This document shows, piece after piece, positions 10,071 through 21,100 of a stretch of 31,392 nucleotides of DNA. Position 1 is the stretch's first letter. Each line of letters begins with the position of its first letter. The position numbers were made by a program, and so were the translations under genes. The stretch comes from Klebsormidium nitens (Eukaryota > Streptophyta > Klebsormidiophyceae > Klebsormidiales > Klebsormidiaceae), in the NCBI GenBank assembly GCA_000708835.1, contig DF237759.1, positions 1 through 31,392 of the forward strand, given 5' to 3'. The notes beneath the pieces were generated by a model that saw only the letters and a list, made by a program, of their open reading frames with translations, was not told the origin of the DNA and did not search any database.

Positions 10071-12135
10071 ATGGCTGACAATGAAAGCGAGGATCACAGC
10101 ATTAGGGTTCCAGGCGGCAGCAGCCCAAGCGGGGCTGCTCCTGCTGCTGGCACTCTTACTGTGCGGCCCAGCTTCAGCGTCCGCCTGGTGACAATTGACT
10201 ACTACATGGCTCGGCCCCTGCAAGGCATGGACGTCTGCTACTCCCACTTCCAAGGTAAGCTGTGCAGCAATGACTGCGCCGGCAGGGACGCATTTGACGA
10301 ACCTGATGCGTTGACCCAGCTTTGTTTGAGAGGCTCAAGCAACCAGGAAAATTGTCAGGAGCTAGCACCACCATGATCAGTGTTCAGCACAGTAATGCTA
10401 GCCTTTCAATCTGTGGCAATCTGACTTGTTGGCTGCGGAGAGGCCTGGATGTTCATCAGACGGTGCTTGTTTGGACATGCAGGCACCGCAGTTGCCCAGG
10501 TTCCTGTTGTCCGCATTTTTGGCTCCACCCCTGGGGGCCAGAAGACCTGCTTGCACCTGCACCAGGCCTTCCCCTACTTCTACGTGCCCTATGAAGATAC
10601 CATGCCACAGGACCTCACAGAAGGTGGGGCAACTGCCAAACTGGCCCTCAACGCGTATCTTCAGTAGAATTGACCTCTTGGCAGTAGTCATTTATGCCCC
10701 TTCCACTGAACGGCCCTATGCGGATACTCGTTGCGCCCCGGCTTCAGACTGCCTTGATGAGAATTGGCTGAATATGCAGTCTCAGTCTCATCGGCTGTTG
10801 TGGGGCCCTATTAGCAGGTTGCCTTGCATGAACTTCCAAATGCAGCAGCTGCATCAGTGTTCCCTGTACAATTTAATGTGCGATGTATGAGTGGTGTGCC
10901 GTGTAAAGACGTCTCTGGATAAGTTTTTGGCAGTGGTCCATACTCACTGAGCCTCTTTGAAAGCAGCGCTGGCGCACGTGCGGCGCTTTGCAAGCGCGGT
11001 GGAGAGGGCGATGAAGCTGACGAGCAGCGTGAGCGCCAAGCGGCAGCACGTGCATGGGGCGAGCCTGGTGCGCGGCCGCGACATCTACGGCTACCACCCC
11101 GCGGAGCAGCTCTTCATCAAGGTCGTGCTCTACTACCCGCAGGAGGTCAACCGGGTTGCTACTATCCTTCAGGTGAGGGGCAGTCCACAACGATTACTGT
11201 TTGAGAATCTGGGGGTAGAGCCTTGTCAGATTCCTTGCCTATTCTCAGGGAGGTACGACAAATGTTGACCATCTTGGTAAGAGCCACTGATTTGTATCTC
11301 GTATGATTACAATCGATGAAGCACCAAACGTTTGGTGAGATCATGTTTTCGTGGGCAAATTGTTCTCACAGGGTCTCAGAACGATTCTGTACTTCGACGA
11401 AAACGCTTCCGCAAATTTCCTTTTTGACGAAAACGACTCTGCGGAGTCCCAAACACACTCAATCACTCTCTCACTCCTCCACTCTCCCACTCTCCACTCA
11501 TTCCATCGCAGGACCTTCAAAGCCCTTTTGAAAATCTGCTAGGTTGTGACAACATCGATCTCTTGTCTCCCTCATCCCTCTTCGTATGCAGAGTGGCGCG
11601 ATCCTGGGGCGGCGCTTCCAGGCATACGAGGCGCACATCCCATACCTGCTCCAGGTGATGGTGGACTACAACCTGGTGGGCATGGCGCACGTCCACTTCT
11701 CCCGCGCCCTCTTCCGTAGCCCCGTCCCCGCCCGTCGCGCCTCCCTAACTCGCCCCAGGTTCGGTAGGAGCGCCGAAACGCATGGGGGCGCCGAAGCACA
11801 GGGCAGCCCTGAAGCGCAGGGAGGCCCTGTTGAGGCGGACCTCACCGCGAGTGGCAGAAAGGCGGGCAGGAGGCGCCACCGGTACAGCTTAGACGGGGCC
11901 TCCATCAAGATCGAGTATGAGCAAGATGCGTCCGATGCGGACCGGAGTGGTCCAGTCGGGAGCCCGGCCAGTAGCCTCGAGGCGCACGAGAGAGAACGGC
12001 CTGTGTATGTTCAGGGGACGGTGGCTGCGGACTGGATCTGGGGGGCTGCAGGTGGGGTTAGCCAGGCGGGGGGGCAGTCACGTGTGCCCGTGAAGCAGAG
12101 CTGCTGCGAGCTGGAAGCGGATGCGGCAGTCGAAG
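10071..12135 (+). other. REV3: REV3 N-terminal domain (exons 1-4)
   Basis: Residues 1 to about 240 form the conserved REV3 N-terminal domain, with the hallmarks [53 protein letters not shown] and [14 protein letters not shown], all close to land-plant REV3. After the FRSP motif, exon 4 carries an insertion rich in Gly, Ala and Glu, then regains the conserved [12 protein letters not shown] stretch that joins directly to DILNRQE in exon 5. That continuity fixes the exon 5 acceptor at 12374/12375, after GGTGCAG. Confidence 0.9.
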
Positions 12136-15100
12136 GTAGGGATTCACAGCCTTGGGGTGTGGTTCTTCTGAAGTTCTGGTGGGCTGCGAAATCGTGACAA
12201 TAATTTGATGTTACTCAAATTAAGTATCCCGTCAAGCAGCATGAAGCTCTTTGCAAGGTTGTCAAATCTTCCTTCTGATTGCCCCCATCAGCAGTTGTCT
12301 GGTGTTACAGCCTCTGTCCTGCTGCGAGGTTGACTTACTCCGCGCCACTGATGCCGAAGCCTTATGCGGTGCAGACATTCTGAACCGCCAGGAGCTGCTC
12401 TCCGTGCCCCTGGAACAGGCACCCCCCGCAATGAAGCTCGTGCAATCCCTCATCCCAATCTGGGAGGACGAAACGCGCCGTTCCCTTGCCGCGGGGCGGC
12501 CTCCCCCCGCCACCCCAACCTCTGCTGACGACAGCCCCCGGGTCCCGCAGCCCCCAACTGATGTCGAGGTCCGGTTGCGGCGGGCGGTGTACAAGCTGGC
12601 AGAAGAAGAGGAGGCCTTGCTGGGGAAAAGGCACGATGCTAGCCCTGCTGAGGAAGAGCGGGGGGGCGCTGAACAGGGCCTCGGTCAGCTGGAAGCCGCA
12701 GGCACTCCTGGGTCAGGCGAGGGACGAGAAGGAGAGTCACAGGAGCCTTCACTGAAAGGGAGTGCGGAAGAGGGCGACCGACCAGGGCCGCAGAAGCTGC
12801 AGGTCGGAAAGGGCACGCAAGAAAGTCAGCCCGGGGAGCAACGGAGCCTTTCAGCCGGCCCCGCTTTGCCAGAATCGCCTGGGCCACCCACCCCAGTACC
12901 ACCGCCCGGGGCGTCCCCACTGCCTGGCCCGTCTCAACAAGCGCAGCGGTCTCCCTTCACGCCGGCAGGCGGGCTGGTGCGCGTGTTTGGGTCGCAGCCG
13001 GGGGGGTCTCAACGCAGCTCCCAGGGGGGGAGGGGTTTAGAAAGCCTTCTCACTCTGACGCAAGCGGCTAATAGGGCAAAGACGGCAGGGGACAAGTCCC
13101 CGTTAGACGATATGGGGCTCGCCTCGCCGGATGACTGGCGAGGGGGCGGGGGTGCTAGTCAGGAAGTCGGCGAGGGTCGTACCCCGGCTTTCAAGCGGAG
13201 CCGGTTCAGCCAGGAGGAGGGGGATCCCTCCACAAAACCGGGGGGGAGCAAGGCGCTGGACTTCAGCGGTGCGGAAGGGAATGATGAGGAGGGGTTAGTG
13301 GACGAGGCGATCATGACGCAGGTGACGCAAGGTTTCAGCAAGGGAGTCGAGAGCGCGGATCGAGAGTTGTACGAAGCGTTGGCGGGGCTGGGGGGGTCGG
13401 ACGACGAAGAGGGGGGCGAGGGGGGCTGGGCGGTGGGGGTTGAAGAGCGAGGGGTCCCGAGGCCGGCGCAAAAGTGGAAGGGCAAAACAGCGAAAGAGGA
13501 GGGCGGATCGTCGCAGGAGTTGTTGGATATTTTGGAAATGCTGGGGGGGCAGAACGGGCGGAAAGAGAACGGGGAGGGGGCGGACGAGAAGGTGGCTGAC
13601 GTCAGCAGGTTGAGGGGCGGTGGTCCGACGCTGTCCGACGACGCTGGGTGGTCGGAAGAGATGGGCAGGGAAGGAGAAGAAGCGGAGAGGAAGGAAGAGG
13701 CGAGTGTGCGGCGCAACAGTCAGGCAGGGGGTGTGGGAAAGGGCAGAGAAGGTCTCGTCAAAAAGCCAGGGAACGGCTCTGGGCTGCATGTAGAGCGGCC
13801 GAATGCACTCGCCCCGCCACTCAGAAAGCCAAAGACCGAGCCCGAAGAGGGTGAGCCAGTCGGACGGCCCGTTCAAAGCGGTGCCGGGCGCTTTCCTGGC
13901 GTTTTTGCCTGCTGGCAGGGGCCGGCGAACGGACCAAACACAAAGACCGAGGAAAGGAGCGGAAGCGAAGGCGGGTCGATGAAAGATCCGTCCAAAGATG
14001 AGTGCACCGGGCAGCAGCTTTCGCTGCGAGAGCAAATGCGGCGGCAAAGGGACCGCCGGCCGACAGGGGCTGCCAAGCTAGTCGGGAGGGAGCATAAGCG
14101 CGAGAAGAGGGGCGAGCAGAACAAAAGTACAAGCAGCGTCGACATGGGCAGGGAGGCGGCGAGCGTTCGAGACAACACCCAGGTTGCGGAGGCGTCGAGA
14201 CCAGCAAAGGCTGCCAGGTTCGGGGTCCTGTCATTCGGGGGGCGGAAAGGGGGGGACGTGCGGTTGAGGACCCCCAAACCGGAAGCGGACGGAGCCAGTA
14301 TTGGTGGGGAGGGCGTATTCGAAGCAAAGGACAGGGTTCAGTCGGAGCTGCGCTCCGCCGTTCTTGCCTCAGACGCAGGAGGCTTGAGCGGAAAAAGTTT
14401 GGGGGGGTTGGATCTGGGGCGTGGATCACAAGCGCCGGGAAAAATGGAGGCAGCATCAGAGGAGCGTTCGGTGTCGCAAGTCGGTGGCCTAAAACGGCGG
14501 AGCGAAAGCAGCGAGCAGCCAGAAGCAAGCAAGCTTGTCAGGATCAAGCGCGAGCCCCTGAGCCCACAGCCTTATCCTGCTCGCTCACCGAAGCTTCGAG
14601 GACGTTCGCTGGACGTCCACGTGTCCAGTCCCGTTCGTGCAACAAGCCAGCGGCCCTTCGATGCTGTATCGGAAGCTTCAGCATCTGATGGGACTGACAA
14701 GCTCGGTTGGGCTCCCTTGTCATCGCCACTTCAGGCACCGAAGAGTCCCAGCACGTCCGAGGAGGCGAATGAGGCAACGGACTTGGCTGACTTGAGGCTG
14801 GCAGCCGAACTAGGAATCGCGGAACGGGAAGAGTCCCGAGAAGCGGAGCTGGGCACAACAGAGATCGGAGAGGAAACGCCAGAGCAGGTTTCAGCGACGA
14901 GGGCCAACTTTGACATGCGTCGCGATGACCAACCCCGTGTTGATGGGCGTGCAAATGAGGTTACCGGGAGCGTGACGGAAGAGTACATGGGTGCGCAGTA
15001 CGGGAGTGCAGGGCCGAAAACAGCGGACGGAAGCTTGCAGGCAGAAAGGACTGCACAAGCGGAGCATACCGGGCCAGGATTGTCCCCTCAGCAGCATACG

Positions 15101-18100
15101 GCGGCTAGGGACGAAAGTGGGGAGCTTGAAGACATGGAGGCGGAGAGTACGTCGGAGAGTGTTTCGGATTGGGGCAGCAGCGGGGGCAGCGAGGGGGAGG
15201 GGGCCAGCCGCGCGTTCGACGACCTGCGGCTGGCGGAAGAGCTGGGCCTCTTCAAAGAAGAGCTCCCGCCAGATGTTGGCGACGTAGGGCGAGTGAAAAC
15301 AGAGCCTGGGCTTGGAGACGAACTCGAAAGGGCGGAGGATGATGGAACGGGAGGTGAGGAGAAAGGCACGGAGCAAGGGTATGCGGGGAGTTTGCTTGGG
15401 GAGGCGAGGCCTGGGCTTAGAGGAGTGAAAGAGGAGCCGACAGAAAACTGGGACCTTAAGCCCGGGCTTGGCCCCTTCGAAGGTCTGCGTGAAAGTGTCA
15501 GTCCGCCGAGCGAAGTGGCCGCAGCCAAACTGGAGGATGAGAACATGTCAGAGGGGGAGGAGTGGCACGACCAGCCGGGACTGCCGGCCGGATCGGATAT
15601 CGTTTCAGGGAGGCGGGAGTCAGTAGGTGCGGGAGCCAGTGACGGGCTGCCAGCTGGCAATGAGTATGTGGAAGATGAGAAGCAAAGCCCAGTGGCCGAA
15701 ACTGCCAAGCGGTTGTCTCCTGTGGGCACCGAGGGGGCTGAGGGACGCTCCTCGGCGGAAAGAGATGTAAATAAGCCACTGAGTAGAAGTCAGTCCCTAG
15801 ATACGGAAAAGGAGGTCGACCGGTCGAAAGAAGTAAGGGCCAGCCCGCCGTCGCCATTTCGGTCCTCAGGCGAATCGCCGCACCTGGCACAGCCTAGCCC
15901 CTTGAGTCCTGCCCAAGCGAGCGCCTCCCCTTCCAAAAACCCTGCCCCCAAAGACGAAAAGGCTTCCGAACTTGCGTTAGCATTGATTGGGAAGGAGGCG
16001 GATCTGGAAAATGGCGGAGACGGGTCTGGTGGGACCTTTGTTTGGAGGTACGGCACAGCAGCCCCGTCGGCCGCCCAGCTGCGTGACACGTGGCAGCAGC
16101 ACGGGCTCCACGAGCACGCCTACGGCGGCGCGTTCTACGGCAACCCGAAAGACGTGCCGGAGCGGTCGGCCATCTTTGCCGGGTTGGAATTCAATGGTGA
16201 GAGCAGCGGACAGCGCGGTTGGGGTGTTAACATATCACGCTTCTAAGCCAGCAACATTCGCAGAAATGGAGGATTGGTCAGGAGAAAACGACCGCAAGCA
16301 CGTTTTTCCTTGCGTGGTGGACTTTGGACTTTCTGTTCAAATACTGAAAACATGAGATTTTTACTAGGTCCAGCCAGGTTAAAAGGTGTGCGGATGCGAT
16401 GTGGTGGGCATTTGTTGTTTGTGCTCTTGCAATCTGAGCCCGTCGGGACAAGCAGATCTAGCAGAGGCCTCTGTGGTGAAATTTCCTTAACCTTTTCCAC
16501 AGCGCATGGTCAAACTCCTGAAGCTTCTGTCACTATCTCCGCTTGCTTGCAGTCCGCTCTCGTGCGGTTGCGGATCTGCCCCCGGTCCCCTTCGCCCGGG
16601 CATCAGCCCGCCCAACTAGCCGTGCTCTCATCCTACCGGGCAACCAGGTCTTTCCTCCGGGGGGGTACGTGTCCGCCCCCGTACGGCCACCCCCATCTCG
16701 CGCAGCTGTCGAGCGCTGGCTCGCTAGGCGACAGCGCAGAGAGGAGCGCAAAAAACGGCGGGCCGCTCGCGCGGCTGGGGGCCCCGCGGCGTTCCGCATG
16801 AACCCCAACACGGGGGCGCTGATCCCCGAAACCACGCAAAAGGGGGGGGACGCAAGCCAGGCGAGCGGGGGCACGGACGAGGGGCTGGAAGGGCAGCCAG
16901 ATCCTACCCCCCAGAGCGAAAGCAGCGGGTCTTCCGGCGGGAGTGAGGCGGAAGAAGGAGGAGCGGAGCAGGAAGAGGTGGTGCGGCCGGCTTCGCCCAA
17001 GTACGACGAGGCGCAGGGGCTGGGCACCCCCCTGTTTGCGGCGGGCCCTTCTCAGCGAAGGAGGACCTCTATAGCATCCGCGCGGCAGTCTCAGCGCAGG
17101 ACTGCCGCCGGGGCGTCGCAAGCGGAGCCGCTGCGGCCCACGTCGCCCAAATACGACGAGGCGCACGGCCTCTCGCTGCCGTACCTCGCGCTAAGGCGGG
17201 GCACAAAGCGGACCTCCTTCCAATCCAACCCGATCTCGGTCACGCAGCCGGCACAAGCAAAGCGGGTTCCTGCTTCTGGCCTGATGTCACCTCCCCTCCA
17301 GAGCCCCTCGTTCCGTTCGAAGCCCCCGCTGTCGCCCGCTCACAAGGGTGTGGGGGGGTTCGAAAAGCCGGGCTCACATACCCCGCAGAGCAGAACTCCG
17401 CTCCCTTTCCAATGCACCCAACAGCCCGGCGGATTCGTTACCCCGCCTGCAACCAACACACCAGACGCAATGCCCGAGACACCCTTTCCTCAGCACAGCC
17501 AGCGGGTTCAAACTGAGGCACCGGAACCGGACTCCGGAAGCCCTCGACTTCAGGCAGACAGAAAGAGTGTCAATTTTGCTGAACCCAAAGCGCCAGCCGC
17601 AACAGGTCCCGAGACCGCTAGACAAGGCAACAACGCTACAGAGGGCGTTCCGAACGCTGGGGGCCTGGAGTCGCCGTTCAAGATTCCCCCGCCCCCGACC
17701 AGAGCCAGTAACAATGTTCCCAGCCCAAAGGGGCAAGGCCCCAGTCCTTCGTCAACGTCCACGCCTGCCGTCACGGGTCAGGGAACCACGCCGAAACTCA
17801 TACGGCATAGTGACGTCACGAAAGTTGGCCCAGGTGCCACGTCAGCGCGCGGCGCGCCGTCCCCTCCCTCGCCGGGCCCGACCTTGGGCACTTTGGGCCC
17901 CACCATGGTGTCCCCCAAGCGCGACAGGTCGCAGATCACGCCGCCGTCGCCGGTCGGGGGAGGCACCCCGGTTAGCCAAGTGGGCTTCAGGGACCCGGCG
18001 ATCGCTGGCGGGGGACAGCAGCTGACGCTCATGAGCATCGAGGTACGACGGCTGCGGGTGGGGGCTGTGGCGTGCGAGTTGCTGGTCTGATCATAGCATT

Positions 18101-21100
18101 CTTAGTTTGACTCCTCTCTGATTCCAGACATACATTGTTCATCGATTGCCTTATCTTAGCATATTCTTCCTCGCTACTTACCTGTTGGCAGCTCGTTGAA
18201 AGGTCGTTGTTTTCTTGCAATTCTCTTGCTCGGACGTTTGTATGGTCTGGCTTCTGGCGAAGCAAGCGACTGTCTGAAAGCCACCCCAATCCATTCAGCG
18301 GCTCTGCTGGCTCGCCCTCCTGATCCTCCGACTCGATTTCAGTTCAAGCTCCCTGCTGAACGTGTTAAACCAATATTTGCTTCTGTCATTCTGATCACTT
18401 GCACTTTTACGCTCCCATAGATGCACGCCGCCAGCCGCGGCGACCTGCGGCCCGACCCGCGCTACGACGCGGTGGGGTGCGTGGTGGTGTCCATCATGGA
18501 GGACGGAACGTCTGCTGCGGAGGACGCCGCGAGCGCGGAGCCGAGCGGGGAGCTGCAGGAGCACGTGCTGGTGCTCATCGTCGACGAAGCGCTCTCGCAA
18601 GACAAGCAGTACAGGTGGGGAGGTCACGGCAAACCGTTTATCGTCCGTTTTCCGGCTTCGCCTTCCAATTGCCCTCTTATATGCCGAATGGGGTGCTCAA
18701 TTTGAACGATACGCCGCTAATGCAGTGCTTTCGGAAGTGCTGAGTGGCCTGCGCGCCTCTGTCATCCCATTCGCATTCGCGGTCCTGGTCTCCCCTTCAG
18801 ATCCCCTTCAACTGCTTTGCGCATCCATCTGTCTCCCAGCCGGTCCCTGTGCCTAGATACCCTTTGTTCCAGGTTGAACTTCTTCGCTCCACGCCGTCCC
18901 TTTCCGTTCCTTACCCCTACCGTATTCCTCCCCCTCCTTCGGTCCAGGAACCTGGACGCCCTCCCCGGCTGCGAGGTGGTGTACCTGCCGAGCGAGCTGT
19001 CGCTGCTGCACGCGTTCGTGGCGGTGGTGCGTGCGTACGACCCGGACATCCTGGCGGGCTGGGAGGTGCAGAACGCGAGCGTGGGCTACCTCGCGGAGCG
19101 CGCCGCGCACCTCGGCCTGGGCCTGCTCAAGGCGCTCTCGCGCACGCCGCCGGGGGGCGGGCCAGATGGGCTCGACCAGGTGAGGCCGGCAGGGGCGGCG
19201 CAGCTTGCGGTTTTTGGGAGGGGTTTCTGGGGAGTTGGGGTTTTGGGGCAGTTGGTTCCGCGTTGACCTTTGAGTTTTTGTGAGGCTTTCACGGGCTGGC
19301 CGGCGATGACCGGACTAGCAGGTGCGATGAGGGTTTCGTGAAATTCTTAAGTCGTCGTTTTAAAGACTTGAGGCCAAGTCCAGCGTAAGGATTCTCAACA
19401 TCTAAGAGTGTTTAGACCTCGAGTATGCAAACGTCGAGTTGCGGCTGTACTTTTCCCCTTTTGTGCTTCGTTTGGTTCGTAGATCTGCTTCTCTTGCACA
19501 ATGAATTCACACCGGATTCACCAGCGGTAAGACTGCTCACACTTTACTGACGTGAGAGCCAGCCCGGTCACCATTGCCTTACGCTAGTCAACTCACCCTC
19601 ACCCTCTCAGCCTATTAGCCCACACCCTAGACCTCTGCGATCCCAAACCCAGGCCCCTCCGAGCGGCGCAGCGGAGGTGGCGGGCGGCGGCTGGGCGGCG
19701 CTGGGGCGGATGGACCCCGCGACGGCGCTGGAGGCGGAGAAGGGGATCATCGAGGACGAGTGGGGGCGCACGCATGCGAGCGGGATCCACGTGGTGGGGC
19801 GCGTCGTGCTCAACCTGTGGCGGCTCATGCGCGGGGAGATCAAGCTGCACATTTACTCGCTGGAGGCAGTCGCGGATGCGGTGCTGCGGCGAAAGGTGCG
19901 CAAGGGCTCGGGCAGAGGTTAATGTGGGCTGGGGGTCCGCTGTGATAGTTACGGTAGCATCCTTCAACATCCAAAAAACCAGCTTGTTGAGAGGACGTTC
20001 TCAAAATGTGGCTGAGGGCCCGCCTCCATACTGCAGGAGTGAAGAATTCCCCTTGAGGTTGCTTCTCCGGACCACAACAACTTCTCGCTCTTTGTGTTTA
20101 AGGCACCTTTTCGCTATGTTGTGTTTGCAGCATTCTGCACGGCCGTAAGTTTGGGCATGAGTCGCTTGAGATGCGGCTTGAGGCTTTGGGCTCTCACTTC
20201 GGAGGCAAGGAGAATACTCCCCCCCTTTCTTTCCAACTCTTAACTTCGGAAGCGGAGTTGACGATTGGCCTTTGACCCCAGCCTCCGTCCCTTCCGCGCC
20301 AGGTGCCCTCCTTCCCGTGGCGTACCCTCTCCGGCTGGTTCGCCCGGGGCGTGGCCGGCGGCCGGTGGCGGTGCGTGCGCCACGTGGTGGAGCGCGCGCG
20401 CCTCAACTTCGACATCCTGGACCAGCTGGACTTTGTCAACCGGACGTCCGAGCTCGCGCGCGTGTTTGGAATCGACTTCTTCTCCGTCCTCAACCGGGGC
20501 TCCCAGGTAGGGCTTGCCTAAGGGGGCCAACAAATCGAGGAAAGCGCGGTCCCCTGTTTCATTTTCATTGTGGTTTTCCGTTTTTCTGGTACCCGAGGTC
20601 GTGCGCAGTTGGTTTCGGAAATCCCGAGCTTTGCTCTCTTCCTGAGACGAGCTTCCAGCGAGACTGTGCTGCACAGCCTTTGTGCTCGGCCTTGTAGCTG
20701 AAGTTACGCTCTGCTTCGAGTTATATGCTTACCAGCTTTTCCCTCGTTGGCAGGCTTCGTACCGCGAATCGTTCTCACTTCTCCCTCCGCCTTTCTTGGG
20801 TAAATTCCTTTGCTCTTTCTGGAGCCTCGTTTGCGTCCGCCAAGCAGCCCCCTCTCGGCTACTTTTGTATCTCCTGACGCCTCCGCTCCTTTCGTGCCTG
20901 ATTCGTCGTCACGTGTCTGCAGTACCGCGTGGAGTCGATGCTGTTGCGGCTGGCGCGCAGCCAGAACTACCTGGCCATTTCGCCCAGCCGGCGCCACGTG
21001 GCCGAGCAGCCGGCCATGGAGGCGCTCCCTCTCGTCATGGAGCCCGAGAGCAGGTTCTACACCGACCCGGTAAGCCGCACCGCTTGTGAAAATTGTCGAT

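Larger units (their letters stand above)
12375..18042 (+). other. REV3: REV3 expanded disordered middle region (exons 5 and 6)
   Basis: Apart from the conserved start (DILNRQE, then [11 protein letters not shown]) and the conserved WRYG and FAGLEFN segments near the end of exon 5, about 1700 residues are low-complexity: Gly, Glu, Ser and Arg in exon 5 and Pro, Ser and Gln in exon 6. I see no globular domain. The stretch carries short repeated linear motifs: three ΨKxE sites (14543-14554, 15293-15304, 15425-15436), a duplicated DLRLAxELG (14789-14815, 15221-15247) and a duplicated SPKYDEA unit with a 150-bp period (16981 and 17131). Yeast and animal REV3 also have a long linker here, which binds REV7. 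Confidence 0.85.

Noticed and set aside
12251-12374. Upstream extension of the large REV3 exon 5 frame, containing an [15 protein letters not shown] stretch that echoes [12 protein letters not shown] of exon 4
   Set aside because: The acceptor GGTGCAG at 12374 joins exon 4 in phase and places DILNRQE directly after the conserved AAVE, as in plant REV3. No acceptor further upstream has the right phase. The echo is probably coincidence.
13295-14047. 250-codon open frame on the minus strand inside REV3 exon 5, with further long antisense frames at 13821-14528, 14891-15376 and 15088-15729
   Set aside because: They are shadows of a GC-rich, low-complexity coding exon. Composition is Ser/Pro/Arg/Leu-rich, there is no domain, and the plus-strand frame is anchored by conserved REV3 exons on both sides.
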